Of a stretch of 12,374 nt of DNA, positions 5,485 to 12,374 are shown in pieces. This stretch comes from CAZLAK01 sp964557545 (GTDB lineage Bacteria > Bacillota > Desulfotomaculia > Desulfotomaculales > Pelotomaculaceae), in assembly GCA_964557545.1 (NCBI GenBank), contig CAZLAK010000045.1, forward strand, positions 1 to 12,374, read 5' to 3'. Positions within the stretch are counted from its first letter, which is position 1; each line of letters begins with the position of its first letter. The notes beneath the pieces were generated by a model. That model searched no databases, was not told the origin of the DNA, and was given only the letters and a program-made list of their open reading frames with translations. Made by a program: the position numbers and the translations under genes.

Positions 5485-6633
5485 ATGCCAAACCTCATTG
5501 TTTCCACGGTTGGGACGAGCCTGCTCACCAATTACGCAGCCAGAGAAAAGGACCAGGTGCTGAGTACCTTGCTGCGGGATACGGCCAATGCCGGGGAAAA
5601 AGAGCTTGCACCCGAGCAAAAGAAGGCAATAGACAGGGCGGCTGAAGTGGTAAGAGGTGTGCTGGCAAGTGCCGGACCCAGCGAACTGCCGGGTTTGAGC
5701 GCCGAGTTAAACGGCCTGTACAGTTATTACGGCCGTGGGTTTTGGCAGAAGGATGCAGCTTTAGATCATCACGTCCTGATTACCACCGACACCTACCAGG
5801 GCCAAAAGACGGCGGATCTCCTCCAAGAGCACTTGAAAAGCGCGGGGATAAAGTCGGTAGAGGTATACGTGCCGGTAGGGCTTTGTACCAAGAACCGCAC
5901 GAGTTTTACCGCAGGGGTGAACGAGGTCGTCAAATGGTGCGAAGATACGCTGCCGGGTTACCGGCAGAGCCGCTACCACATAGTCTTCAATTTAGTCGGC
6001 GGGTTTAAGAGCCTCCAGGGCTACATGAACACTTTGGGCATGTTTTATGCCGATGAGATAATTTACATTTTTGAAGCTCCAACGGCCGATCTCATCCGCA
6101 TCCCCCGCCTGCCGGTGGTCATGGACGAAATTCCCGTTTTAAAGGAAAAGGCAGCCCTCTTTGCCCTCATGGAACAGGGTTACTTAGCCAGCAGGGAGGA
6201 GGTGGCCGGCATTCCGGAAATTTATTTGGACTTCGATGAGACCAGCGGTCACGCTATATTGAGCACGTGGGGGCTTTTGATCTGGAGGAGGAACAAGCAG
6301 AAAATCCTAGGGGAAGAACTCCTGCAATTCCCAGCTCTTTTTTACGAGAGGTCCTTTAAAAAAGATTTCGATTCCATAACCGACCGCTCCCAGCGGGCCC
6401 GCATACAGTCCGACCTAGCAAAAGCTTCGCTCCTCTACCGGGAGCGCGGCCTGGAGGGGCTGCGGCGGGACGGGGGTTTTTTGTACAGCAACTTAGAAGG
6501 CGAAAAGGGTTCTTCCGGCAAGCCAGTTGGCCACTTTAGACTCTCTGAAGGCTGGCGGTTCACCTGCCTTCCCGACGGGCCTTTACTTCGCCTGCGCCGC
6601 GTGGGGGCGCACGCGGTAAACGAAAACCCGTGA
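5485..6633 (+). CDS. CARF-RelE fusion, Cami1-like cOA-activated mRNA interferase
   Basis: This protein has 382 residues. Residues 1-215 are a CARF domain of the APE2256 family: MPNLIVSTVGTSLLTNYA at the start, TTDTYQGQKTADLL, then FNLVGGFKSLQGYMNTLGMF with YIFEAP and RIPRLPV. A linker of about 70 residues follows. The C-terminal 100 residues look like a RelE/ParE toxin: SFKKDFDSI (290-298), a helix, EGLRR, then two strands HFRLSEGWRFTCL and LLRLRRVGAHAVNE. R352, R358, R369, R371, R372 and H376 provide the basic residues expected for RNA cleavage. Cami1 has this architecture and cuts ribosome-bound mRNA when cOA binds its CARF domain (established for that family). The same action here is inference. 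The start at ATG 5485 follows GGAGGGAGG (5471-5479). No cognate antitoxin gene is adjacent, so control probably comes from cOA and Csx15. Confidence 0.78.
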   Translation: MPNLIVSTVGTSLLTNYAAREKDQVLSTLLRDTANAGEKELAPEQKKAIDRAAEVVRGVLASAGPSELPGLSAELNGLYSYYGRGFWQKDAALDHHVLITTDTYQGQKTADLLQEHLKSAGIKSVEVYVPVGLCTKNRTSFTAGVNEVVKWCEDTLPGYRQSRYHIVFNLVGGFKSLQGYMNTLGMFYADEIIYIFEAPTADLIRIPRLPVVMDEIPVLKEKAALFALMEQGYLASREEVAGIPEIYLDFDETSGHAILSTWGLLIWRRNKQKILGEELLQFPALFYERSFKKDFDSITDRSQRARIQSDLAKASLLYRERGLEGLRRDGGFLYSNLEGEKGSSGKPVGHFRLSEGWRFTCLPDGPLLRLRRVGAHAVNENP

Positions 6634-6726
6634 AGCCTTCTCTTTCGTGTCCGCAAATATCTGGCCGCACGAAGGTATAGGCGGATATGTGCCCAGTATG
6701 TTTTGGAGAGGAGTTGGTTTTGGTTA
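6634..6726 (+). other. Spacer between the CARF-RelE gene and cmr1, with a stem
   Basis: This is the largest gap within the operon. CTTTCGTG (6642-6649) pairs with CACGAAGG (6668-6675) with one wobble. It could be an mRNA processing or stability element, or an operator separating accessory from core gene expression. No good promoter is seen. GGAGAGGAG (6705-6713) is the cmr1 ribosome binding site. Confidence 0.3.
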
Positions 6727-7908
6727 ATGCTCACCATAGAGGCCAGTTATAAGCTCACTACCCCCATGTTTATGGGCGGCGCCGACCCCAAAGGCGATCC
6801 CGAAATACGTCCCCCGGCTATTAAAGGCTTATTGCGCTTTTGGTGGCGGGCCGCTGCCCTGCCGCAACTGGGATCGTGGAAGAAAGTCTGGGAAGCAGAG
6901 AGAGATCTCTTTGGCAGCACGGAGTATCAGGCGGCGTTTTTGCTCTCAACAGAGATAAAAGGAAATTTGAACAAAGGCTCAGCCGGTGAAGAGTGGAAAA
7001 ACAGGCACGGCCTGGCCTACCTGGGCTACGGCGCTATTGACAGGAATTTTACGGCAAGGCCGTACATAAAGCCGGGCATCGATATTGTTCTCAAGCTCTT
7101 GTTAAAAAAGAATGAAAAGGATCACCTGCAAAAAAACGCACAGACTCTTGCCCAAGGTCTGAAGGCCTTAGGCCTTTTTGGCGGGGCGGGGGCGCGCACC
7201 CGCAAAGGTTTTGGCTCACTGACCCTGACTTCACTTTCAGTAAACGGCGAGGAAAAGTGGGTTCCTCCAGCCAGTGCAACAGAGCTGGTTCAAACCATGA
7301 AAAGGTTTTTAGCTGACATTGGGCTGGGGCATTATAGAGAGACCATGCCGCCTTACACGGCTTTTAGCGCCGGTAGTGCCGTGCGCATCTTAAAATGCGG
7401 GCGTGACGCCTTATCATTATTGGATGAAATTGGAAGAGAACTTTTGGCTTACCGGAGTTACGGGAGGAGCGGACACGGCGGCAGGCACGTTTTGCCCTGG
7501 GGGGCCCCTGCAGAGCAGAATTTTGCCGGCGATCATGACTTGATTCAAGGTTACCTGCAGGGTAACCGCATAAATCGACACCCCAAGAGAATAATATTTG
7601 GACTTCCCCACAATTATTACTTTATGAGTACAAAAAAAGGCGCCAGTGTAGAAGCCGCAGCGGCAGATGGGGGACGCCGGGCCAGCCCTCTGTTTATACA
7701 CATCCATTCATTAAAGGAGGGCGAGTATGCCGCGGTGGCCGCTCTCTTGCCGGCAGAGTTTTTGCCCCCCGGGGCGAGGATAAAAATAAGCTCCTCCCGG
7801 GGTGACAGGCAGGAGCCGGTACTTTTGAATTGCAGCCCCGACTACGGGGTGATCGGGAGCTTTTTTGACAGGCCGGCGTTTAATTCTGGGATGGTGGTGT
7901 GGCCGTGA
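6727..7908 (+). CDS. cmr1: Cmr1, Cas7-family subunit of the type III-B effector complex
   Basis: The product is 393 residues. It starts with a RAMP strand and the Cmr1 signature TTPMFMGGADPKGDPEIRPP (11-30), followed by AIKGLLRFWWRA (31-42). The glycine-rich RAMP loop GGAGARTRKGFGS is at 152-164. The C-terminal part has RRASPLFIHIHSL and LPAEFLPPG, as in the family. Cmr1 sits near the head of the Cmr complex close to Cmr6 and the 3' end of the crRNA, and helps capture target RNA. ATG 6727 is chosen because translation then begins right at the family N-terminus; the ribosome binding site lies 13 bases away, rather far. TTG 6703 would add eight non-conserved residues. It overlaps cmr2 by four bases. 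Confidence 0.93.
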   Translation: MLTIEASYKLTTPMFMGGADPKGDPEIRPPAIKGLLRFWWRAAALPQLGSWKKVWEAERDLFGSTEYQAAFLLSTEIKGNLNKGSAGEEWKNRHGLAYLGYGAIDRNFTARPYIKPGIDIVLKLLLKKNEKDHLQKNAQTLAQGLKALGLFGGAGARTRKGFGSLTLTSLSVNGEEKWVPPASATELVQTMKRFLADIGLGHYRETMPPYTAFSAGSAVRILKCGRDALSLLDEIGRELLAYRSYGRSGHGGRHVLPWGAPAEQNFAGDHDLIQGYLQGNRINRHPKRIIFGLPHNYYFMSTKKGASVEAAAADGGRRASPLFIHIHSLKEGEYAAVAALLPAEFLPPGARIKISSSRGDRQEPVLLNCSPDYGVIGSFFDRPAFNSGMVVWP

Positions 7909-9902
7909 GCGAAAGCAAAAAATTTCTTTACTTCACCATTGGTCCGGTGCAGGGGTTTGTGGCCCAGGCGCGGCGGACGCGCGATTTTTGGGCCGGCTCT
8001 TTCCTGCTTTCCTATTTGGCAGGGGCAGCCATGCTGGAGGTGATAGAAGCTGGCGGAGAACTTCTCCTGCCGGCTGTGGCAAACAAAGGCGAGGAAATAA
8101 ACGACCCTTTGCTAAAGGCCATAAAAACGGCCAGGGAAGGCGGCAGCCCCCTAGACAAGACCGAAATAAAAATTACTGCTACCCTTCCCAACCGTTTTAT
8201 TGCCAGCGTTCCTGTCCATTTCGATCCATCTTTGTGTGTTAAGGCAGTTAATACAGCTTGGGAGCGTGTGGCCGGAACGGTATGGCAAAAATATGTAGCT
8301 CCGGCAGAAAGCCTGGGCCGGGGCACCCGCCAGATTTGGGAGCGCCAGATAAGGAACTTCTGGGAGATTAATTGGGTAACCGGCGAAAAGACAGACTCGA
8401 CTCTTTTACCGAGGCGCAAAAACTGGCGCAATTATGTTTTTCCGGTCGAAGAAGGCGATAAGTGCACTCTGATGGGCAACTGGCAGGAAATTTCCGGTTA
8501 CTTGAGAGTTAAAGGACAAAGAAGTAAACAAGAGGCCTTTTGGGCAGAAGTGCGCCGGAGGGCAGGAAGGCGTGAACTGGATGAAAATGAGCGCCTCTGT
8601 GCCATTGCCCTCGTAAAGCGGCTGTACCCTTTGGCAGCTGAAGAGACCATAGGGTGGCGCATGCCTGAGGTTGAGCGCTACCCCTCTACGCCGTACCTAG
8701 CTGCCGTTCCTTGGATAGCTGAAGTCACTACTAAGTATCCGGAAGAAGCGCGCCGCTATGCTGCCGCGGCCTCCCGCCTGCCGGGTGCGGCTTACCGGGA
8801 AAACCCGCTACGCTTTAAGTCACTGAACAAAACGTTAGAACAATATCCCAGGGTGCGCGAGTTTGCCTCCCTGGACGGGAACTGCTTTTTTAAACAGGCG
8901 CTCTCCAACCCCCGGCTGTGGGAAAATAACGAGGGGGAAAAGAAAAACGGCGGCGGTGAAACTGGCAGTTTGCGCGGGGAATTGGTAAAAATGCACGGCG
9001 AATTGTGCAGAAAAACCGGCAAAGAGCCCTCGCCCTTCTACGCCGTATTGATGATGGACGGCGACCGGTTAGGCGCCCTTTTGGACAAGTGCGATTTTAA
9101 TGAAGTAAGTGCGGCGTTGATTACTTTCAGCCACCAAGTGGAAGAGGTCGTGCAGGAACACGACGGCGTCTTGGTGTACGCCGGGGGTGACGACGTGATG
9201 GCGTTCTTTCCCTTAGATGGGGCGCTGGCGGCGGCCGTTGCCCTGCGCAGGGTTTACAGCAAAAGCTTTCCTCCCAGCTTAGCGGGAAAGGCCACAATTT
9301 CCGGCGCCCTGGTTTACGCGCACTACAATACACCCCTAACTGCCGTAATCCGGCAGGTTCACGAACTGCTCGACCGTGTGGCCAAGGAAAAGACTGGCAG
9401 GGACAGCCTGGCAGTAACCGTCTGGAAGGGAGCCGGCCGGGTATTGACCTGGTCGGCACCGTGGGATGTGATAGCAGGCGAGGGCGAGGGTAACCTCCTC
9501 GACAGCCTGGCCTCCTCATTTGCCGGGGAGGGCCGGCAGGAGAAAGAGTACAGCAGCAGCTTTTTCTACCATGTCGGCGAGCGCTTTAAAATCTTAACGG
9601 CAGACGAGGAGGAGAATGGGCCAGTAAAAAGGTCGGGAGTTGCCGGCGATAACAAAAGGGCTGAAGTTAAGCTGGACTTGAATGACGAGGATATAACCGA
9701 TCTCTTGGCCGCCGAATACCGCAAGACGAGAGAAAGAGAAATTGACTGGACAACGGCCCGCGCTAGGGTTGAGCGGCTGCTCAAAGTCCTGCGCAGCTCC
9801 TGGCGCAGTGAAAACGGCAGGGTGCACGCGGCCAAGGGTAGCCTGGCAATTGACGGTTTATTGCTCGTTAAGTTCTTGGCTCAGAAGGGGGTGAATATGT
9901 GA
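7905..9902 (+). CDS. cmr2: Cmr2 (Cas10), cyclic-oligoadenylate synthase without an HD domain
   Basis: This 665-residue large subunit makes cOA when the complex binds target RNA. It opens directly with FTIGPVQGFVAQARRTRDFW (10-29), so the N-terminal HD DNase domain is absent and single-stranded DNA cutting is not expected. The Palm/cyclase domain is intact: MMDGD at 383-387 and VYAGGDDVMAFF with the GGDD at 427-430. Between them, KCTLM (C187, then M190) and ERLCAIALVKR (C232, then A235) occupy the place of the usual paired CxxC zinc finger. The second cysteine of each pair is missing, so the finger is degenerate. GTG 7905 gives a 4-base overlap (GTGA) with the cmr1 stop; GTG 7899 is also possible and adds two residues. 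The stop overlaps cmr3 in the same way. Confidence 0.94.
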   Translation: MSESKKFLYFTIGPVQGFVAQARRTRDFWAGSFLLSYLAGAAMLEVIEAGGELLLPAVANKGEEINDPLLKAIKTAREGGSPLDKTEIKITATLPNRFIASVPVHFDPSLCVKAVNTAWERVAGTVWQKYVAPAESLGRGTRQIWERQIRNFWEINWVTGEKTDSTLLPRRKNWRNYVFPVEEGDKCTLMGNWQEISGYLRVKGQRSKQEAFWAEVRRRAGRRELDENERLCAIALVKRLYPLAAEETIGWRMPEVERYPSTPYLAAVPWIAEVTTKYPEEARRYAAAASRLPGAAYRENPLRFKSLNKTLEQYPRVREFASLDGNCFFKQALSNPRLWENNEGEKKNGGGETGSLRGELVKMHGELCRKTGKEPSPFYAVLMMDGDRLGALLDKCDFNEVSAALITFSHQVEEVVQEHDGVLVYAGGDDVMAFFPLDGALAAAVALRRVYSKSFPPSLAGKATISGALVYAHYNTPLTAVIRQVHELLDRVAKEKTGRDSLAVTVWKGAGRVLTWSAPWDVIAGEGEGNLLDSLASSFAGEGRQEKEYSSSFFYHVGERFKILTADEEENGPVKRSGVAGDNKRAEVKLDLNDEDITDLLAAEYRKTREREIDWTTARARVERLLKVLRSSWRSENGRVHAAKGSLAIDGLLLVKFLAQKGVNM

Positions 9903-11020
9903 ACTGGCAGAAATGGGTTTTTCACCCTTTAGACACCTGTTTTTTCCGGGGGCCGCTTCCCTTTAACGCCGGGGAGGGGGGATACACGACCGCCGGCAGT
10001 GTTTTCCCGCCGCCGGTTAGCGCCCTGCAGGGGGCTATCCGTACGTCTTTAGCTGTGGAAAGAGGCTGGAGACCTAAGGAAAAGGACAAATGGCCTTCGG
10101 AGTTAGGCGGGGCCGGTGATTTGGGGGCTTTGGAACTGCGGGGGCCTTACCTGGTGTACAACGACAGATATTTATATCCCATGCCCCTCCACATTATGGA
10201 AAAATCGGGCAGCTATTTTAGAGTTGCACCCGGCCGGCCGGTTGAGTGCGACTTGGGACGGGTCCGCCTGCCGGTCTTGCCGCCTGGTGCTGACGGGGCA
10301 GATACTGCCGACAGAAAACTGGTTAATATTGCCGGTCTGAATAAAATTTTGGCCGGCGGTGTGCCCGCCAACGGCAAGGAAGAATCAGATGTCGTAGACA
10401 GTGACTTGCTTTGGGGCAGCGAGGAAAGGACGGGCATTGAAAGAGAAGACGCTACCCGGACGGCCAAAGAAGGACGCATTTACTACAGCACTCACATAAG
10501 GCCGGTGGCCGGTCTAAAAATAGCCGTTTTTGTTTGTGGGGTGCCCGCTGAGTGGCGGCCGGCACCAAAGAGGCTATTGCCCTTGGGCGGTGAAGGACGT
10601 CTGGCTGCAGTAGAGATTGCAGGCGGCGATCCTAAAGAAATCCTGCCGGCCGCTCCCCGGCTGCGGCGCGGCGGCGACGGGAAGCTGCGCTTTACTGTAA
10701 CCCTGCTGACGCCGGGATTTTACGCGGGGAGCTCTGGTGCTGAGGAAGTGAGGCGGGTTATCAGGTACGGGCCGCCTGGCGTGCCGGGTGAGTGCGTGTG
10801 TGCCTGCGTAGGCCGGGTGGAACAGGCGGGCGGGTGGGACTTACTTAACGAAGGCCCCCGGCCCCTCGAGCCTGTCGTGCCGGCCGGCAGCACTTGGTTT
10901 TACTTGGCGGAAGACGAAGAAGAAGAGCGAGTGATGGCCCTGCACGGTACTTGCACGGGTCCTCGCGCCGCCTACGGCTGCGGACAATTAGTCATAGGAA
11001 CATGGGAGGAGGTTGATTAA
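9899..11020 (+). CDS. cmr3: Cmr3, Cas5-family subunit of the type III-B complex
   Basis: The product is 373 residues with the Cmr3 opening WVFHPLDTCFFRGPLPFNAG (6-25), then GSVFPPPVSALQGAIRTSL (33-51), GPYLV and YLYPMPLHIM. Cmr3 binds the 8-base 5' handle of the crRNA and docks against Cas10, forming the foot of the complex; length and motifs are normal. The GTG start at 9899 overlaps the cmr2 stop (GTGA), indicating translational coupling, and AAGGGGGTG (9884-9892) is the ribosome binding site. An 80-residue central section rich in Asp, Glu and Lys (about 120-190) is less conserved. cmr4 starts 3 bases after the stop. Confidence 0.93.
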   Translation: MNWQKWVFHPLDTCFFRGPLPFNAGEGGYTTAGSVFPPPVSALQGAIRTSLAVERGWRPKEKDKWPSELGGAGDLGALELRGPYLVYNDRYLYPMPLHIMEKSGSYFRVAPGRPVECDLGRVRLPVLPPGADGADTADRKLVNIAGLNKILAGGVPANGKEESDVVDSDLLWGSEERTGIEREDATRTAKEGRIYYSTHIRPVAGLKIAVFVCGVPAEWRPAPKRLLPLGGEGRLAAVEIAGGDPKEILPAAPRLRRGGDGKLRFTVTLLTPGFYAGSSGAEEVRRVIRYGPPGVPGECVCACVGRVEQAGGWDLLNEGPRPLEPVVPAGSTWFYLAEDEEEERVMALHGTCTGPRAAYGCGQLVIGTWEEVD

Positions 11021-11023
11021 CTG

Positions 11024-11851
11024 ATGAAAAGTGCCATCATCGGCCTTTTGGCTGAAACCAGCCTGCACCCTGGCACCGGCCAAGTAATAGGAGCTGTCGA
11101 CCTGCCGGTGGCCCGGGAAAAGCATACCGGCTACCCCGTAATCGTGGGATCGAGCTTAAAAGGGTCTCTTCGCGACCGGGCTGAGCAAGAATGGGGTGTG
11201 GATAGTCAAGAGGTGAAAAAAATTTTTGGCGAGCAGGAAGCGGCGGGCGCCGTGGCGGTTACTGACGCCCGTCTCCTGCTCCTGCCGGTGCGCTCTTTAA
11301 ACGGTCATTTCAAATGGGTAACCTGTCCTTACCTATTAGAGCGCTTTAAGCGTGATGCCGGTCTGGCCGGTATGGAGGCAGATTTTACCGTGCCGAAAGT
11401 TGACAGCGAAGAGGCCGTGGTTAAGAACGGGGAAGGCCAGATCTTCCTAGAGGAGCTTGCTTTTACCCAAAGGACAGGTGATTTGGGAGGAGTTATTGCT
11501 GCTGTAAAGACGCTTATCTTGCACCCTTCGGTGGCCGGCCGGCTGGAGGAAAGCCTGGTAGTAATAAGCGACGGGGATTTTTCGTACTTTGCCAGGTACG
11601 GCCTGGTCGTCAATGCCCGCAACGTTTTAGACGATAAAACAAAGGTCAGCGAAAACCTGTGGTACGAAGAGACAATTCCTTCCGACAGCCTGTTTTACGC
11701 CCTCCTGCTGGCTCGCTACGGGGAAGAAAGCGCCCTTGCGTCCCTAAAAGAGGTGTTTGAAAAACGGCCTTATCTGCAAGTAGGCGGCAACGAAACGGTA
11801 GGCCAGGGCTGGTGCGCAGTTTCCTGGGTAGCGGCAGGTGGGGCAAAATGA
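11024..11851 (+). CDS. cmr4: Cmr4, Cas7-family backbone subunit and target-RNA nuclease
   Basis: The product is 275 residues. The N-terminal block TSLHPGTGQVIGAVDLPVAR (12-31) carries D26, which matches the catalytic aspartate of characterised Cmr4 proteins, so RNA cutting at 6-base intervals is expected. HTGYPVIVGSSLKGSLRDRA is the RAMP segment that grips the crRNA. The C-terminus has the glycine-rich GGNETVGQGWCAV. Several copies form the helical backbone of the complex. GGGAGGAGG (11004-11012) precedes ATG 11024. The stop overlaps the cmr5 start in ATGA. Nothing unusual is seen. Confidence 0.95.
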   Translation: MKSAIIGLLAETSLHPGTGQVIGAVDLPVAREKHTGYPVIVGSSLKGSLRDRAEQEWGVDSQEVKKIFGEQEAAGAVAVTDARLLLLPVRSLNGHFKWVTCPYLLERFKRDAGLAGMEADFTVPKVDSEEAVVKNGEGQIFLEELAFTQRTGDLGGVIAAVKTLILHPSVAGRLEESLVVISDGDFSYFARYGLVVNARNVLDDKTKVSENLWYEETIPSDSLFYALLLARYGEESALASLKEVFEKRPYLQVGGNETVGQGWCAVSWVAAGGAK

Positions 11852-12243
11852 GCAGGACTTTAGAGCAAAAGAGGGCCCAGCATGCCCTGGACAAAGTGCG
11901 CAGTTTTAGAAGAGAACTTTCCGCCGAGGACAGACAAAAGTTTGTTTCTTACGTCGAGAGCCTGCCGGCCAATATCATGGCCAATGGCCTAGGCCAGGCC
12001 ATGGCCATGCTCTTAGCCCAAGCCAAAGGTGCAGAGGACGACCCCCACTGCCTAGTTTATAAAGTTATCCAAGAATGGCTGACCAGAAATGAAGAGCAGG
12101 CGCCTTACAGGCAAGAGCGCGAACTCATGGACGCCATAGTTTCGCGCAGCCGGGCGGACTACCTGCGCGCTCAGACAGAAGCCCTAAGTTACCTCGAGTG
12201 GCTCAAGAAGTTTGCCGTGGCCATGATGAAAGAAAAGACTTGA
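11848..12243 (+). CDS. cmr5: Cmr5, small subunit of the type III-B complex
   Basis: The product is 131 residues and all-helical. It begins SRTLEQKRAQHALDKVRSF and contains the family segment YVESLPANIMANGLGQAMAM (33-52). That pattern (K-R-A-x-x-A at the start, L-P-x-x-I-x-x-N-G-L) is specific to Cmr5. The small subunits form the inner filament beside the Cmr4 backbone and help guide target RNA; they are not catalytic. ATG 11848 overlaps the cmr4 stop by 4 bases, with AGGTGGGG (11836-11843) as ribosome binding site. In-frame alternatives upstream lie inside cmr4 and are not needed. It is followed closely by cmr6. Confidence 0.93.
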   Translation: MSRTLEQKRAQHALDKVRSFRRELSAEDRQKFVSYVESLPANIMANGLGQAMAMLLAQAKGAEDDPHCLVYKVIQEWLTRNEEQAPYRQERELMDAIVSRSRADYLRAQTEALSYLEWLKKFAVAMMKEKT

Positions 12244-12253
12244 GGACTGTCAG

Positions 12254-12374
12254 ATGGAAAGGCAGGTGGAAAAATTGCGCATTCCACTGTACAGAGAAAT
12301 TCAAGGTTTGACCAAACAGCTGGCTGAATACAGGGAGCAGTACAACTTGGGTCTTTGGTACGATAAATTTTTCT
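12254..12374 (+). CDS. cmr6: Cmr6, Cas7-family subunit (5' part only, cut by window edge)
   Basis: Forty codons are visible. They include KLRIPLYREI and YNLGLWYDKFF, the latter being the N-terminal signature of Cmr6 (N-L-G-L-W-x-D-K-F). Cmr6 caps the head of the complex next to Cmr1. ATG 12254 lies 10 bases after the cmr5 stop with only a weak GAGG (12242-12245) before it, so coupling to cmr5 translation is likely. GTG 12266 is an alternative start. The catalytic-type RAMP core lies outside the window. Confidence 0.9.
   Translation, partial: MERQVEKLRIPLYREIQGLTKQLAEYREQYNLGLWYDKFF

Noticed and set aside
6595..6615. R371-x4-H376 in the CARF-RelE protein resembles a HEPN R-x4-6-H motif
   Set aside because: It lies at the extreme C-terminus in a predicted strand pattern of the RelE type, without the surrounding long helices of a HEPN domain.
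9127..9519. 130-residue minus-strand frame inside cmr2
   Set aside because: The product is Arg/Pro-rich and antisense to the conserved Palm domain; it is an artefact of composition.

Overview
The window carries the 5' part of a type III-B (Cmr) CRISPR-Cas operon, preceded by a compact three-gene module that appears to handle cyclic-oligoadenylate (cOA) signals. Upstream of this lies an AT-rich stretch scarred by mobile elements. Strong GGAGG-type ribosome binding sites, frequent GTG starts, ISL3 and IS66 traces and the radical SAM protein suggest an anaerobic Firmicute of the Clostridia (Peptococcaceae/Moorella-like). That placement is inference; no taxonomic marker gene is present.

Positions 1-2540 are AT-rich accessory DNA. 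They hold the 3' end of an ISL3-type transposase with a plausible right terminus, and a secreted-protein gene that seems broken by two compensating frameshifts (692-1348). They also hold a GC-rich, highly foldable island (about 1495-1600), a small two-helix membrane protein (1843-2064), the left end of an IS66-type element with a 17-codon remnant of its first ORF, and a tandem pair of palindromic GGTGCC-A-GGCACC repeats (2461-2521). A GC-rich radical SAM enzyme gene follows on the minus strand (2549-3643).

Positions 3644-4124 form a divergent intergenic region. It contains a likely promoter for each direction and a structured leader (10-bp inverted repeat 3968-3977/4031-4040) in front of the CRISPR operon.

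From 4125 to the window end all genes are on the plus strand, tightly spaced and probably co-transcribed: a CARF (NE0113-type) protein fused to a LuxR-type HTH; Csx15; a CARF protein with a C-terminal RelE-like toxin domain (Cami1-like); then cmr1, cmr2 (cas10), cmr3, cmr4, cmr5 and the first 40 codons of cmr6. Cas10 keeps the GGDD cyclase motif but has no HD nuclease domain. The expected logic is that the Cmr complex recognises target RNA, Cmr4 cuts it, and Cas10 makes cOA. The CARF-RelE protein would then be switched on to cut mRNA at the ribosome, the CARF-HTH protein could adjust transcription, and Csx15 would bind or degrade cOA to limit the response. No CRISPR array, cas1, cas2 or cas6 is visible, so crRNA supply must come from elsewhere.
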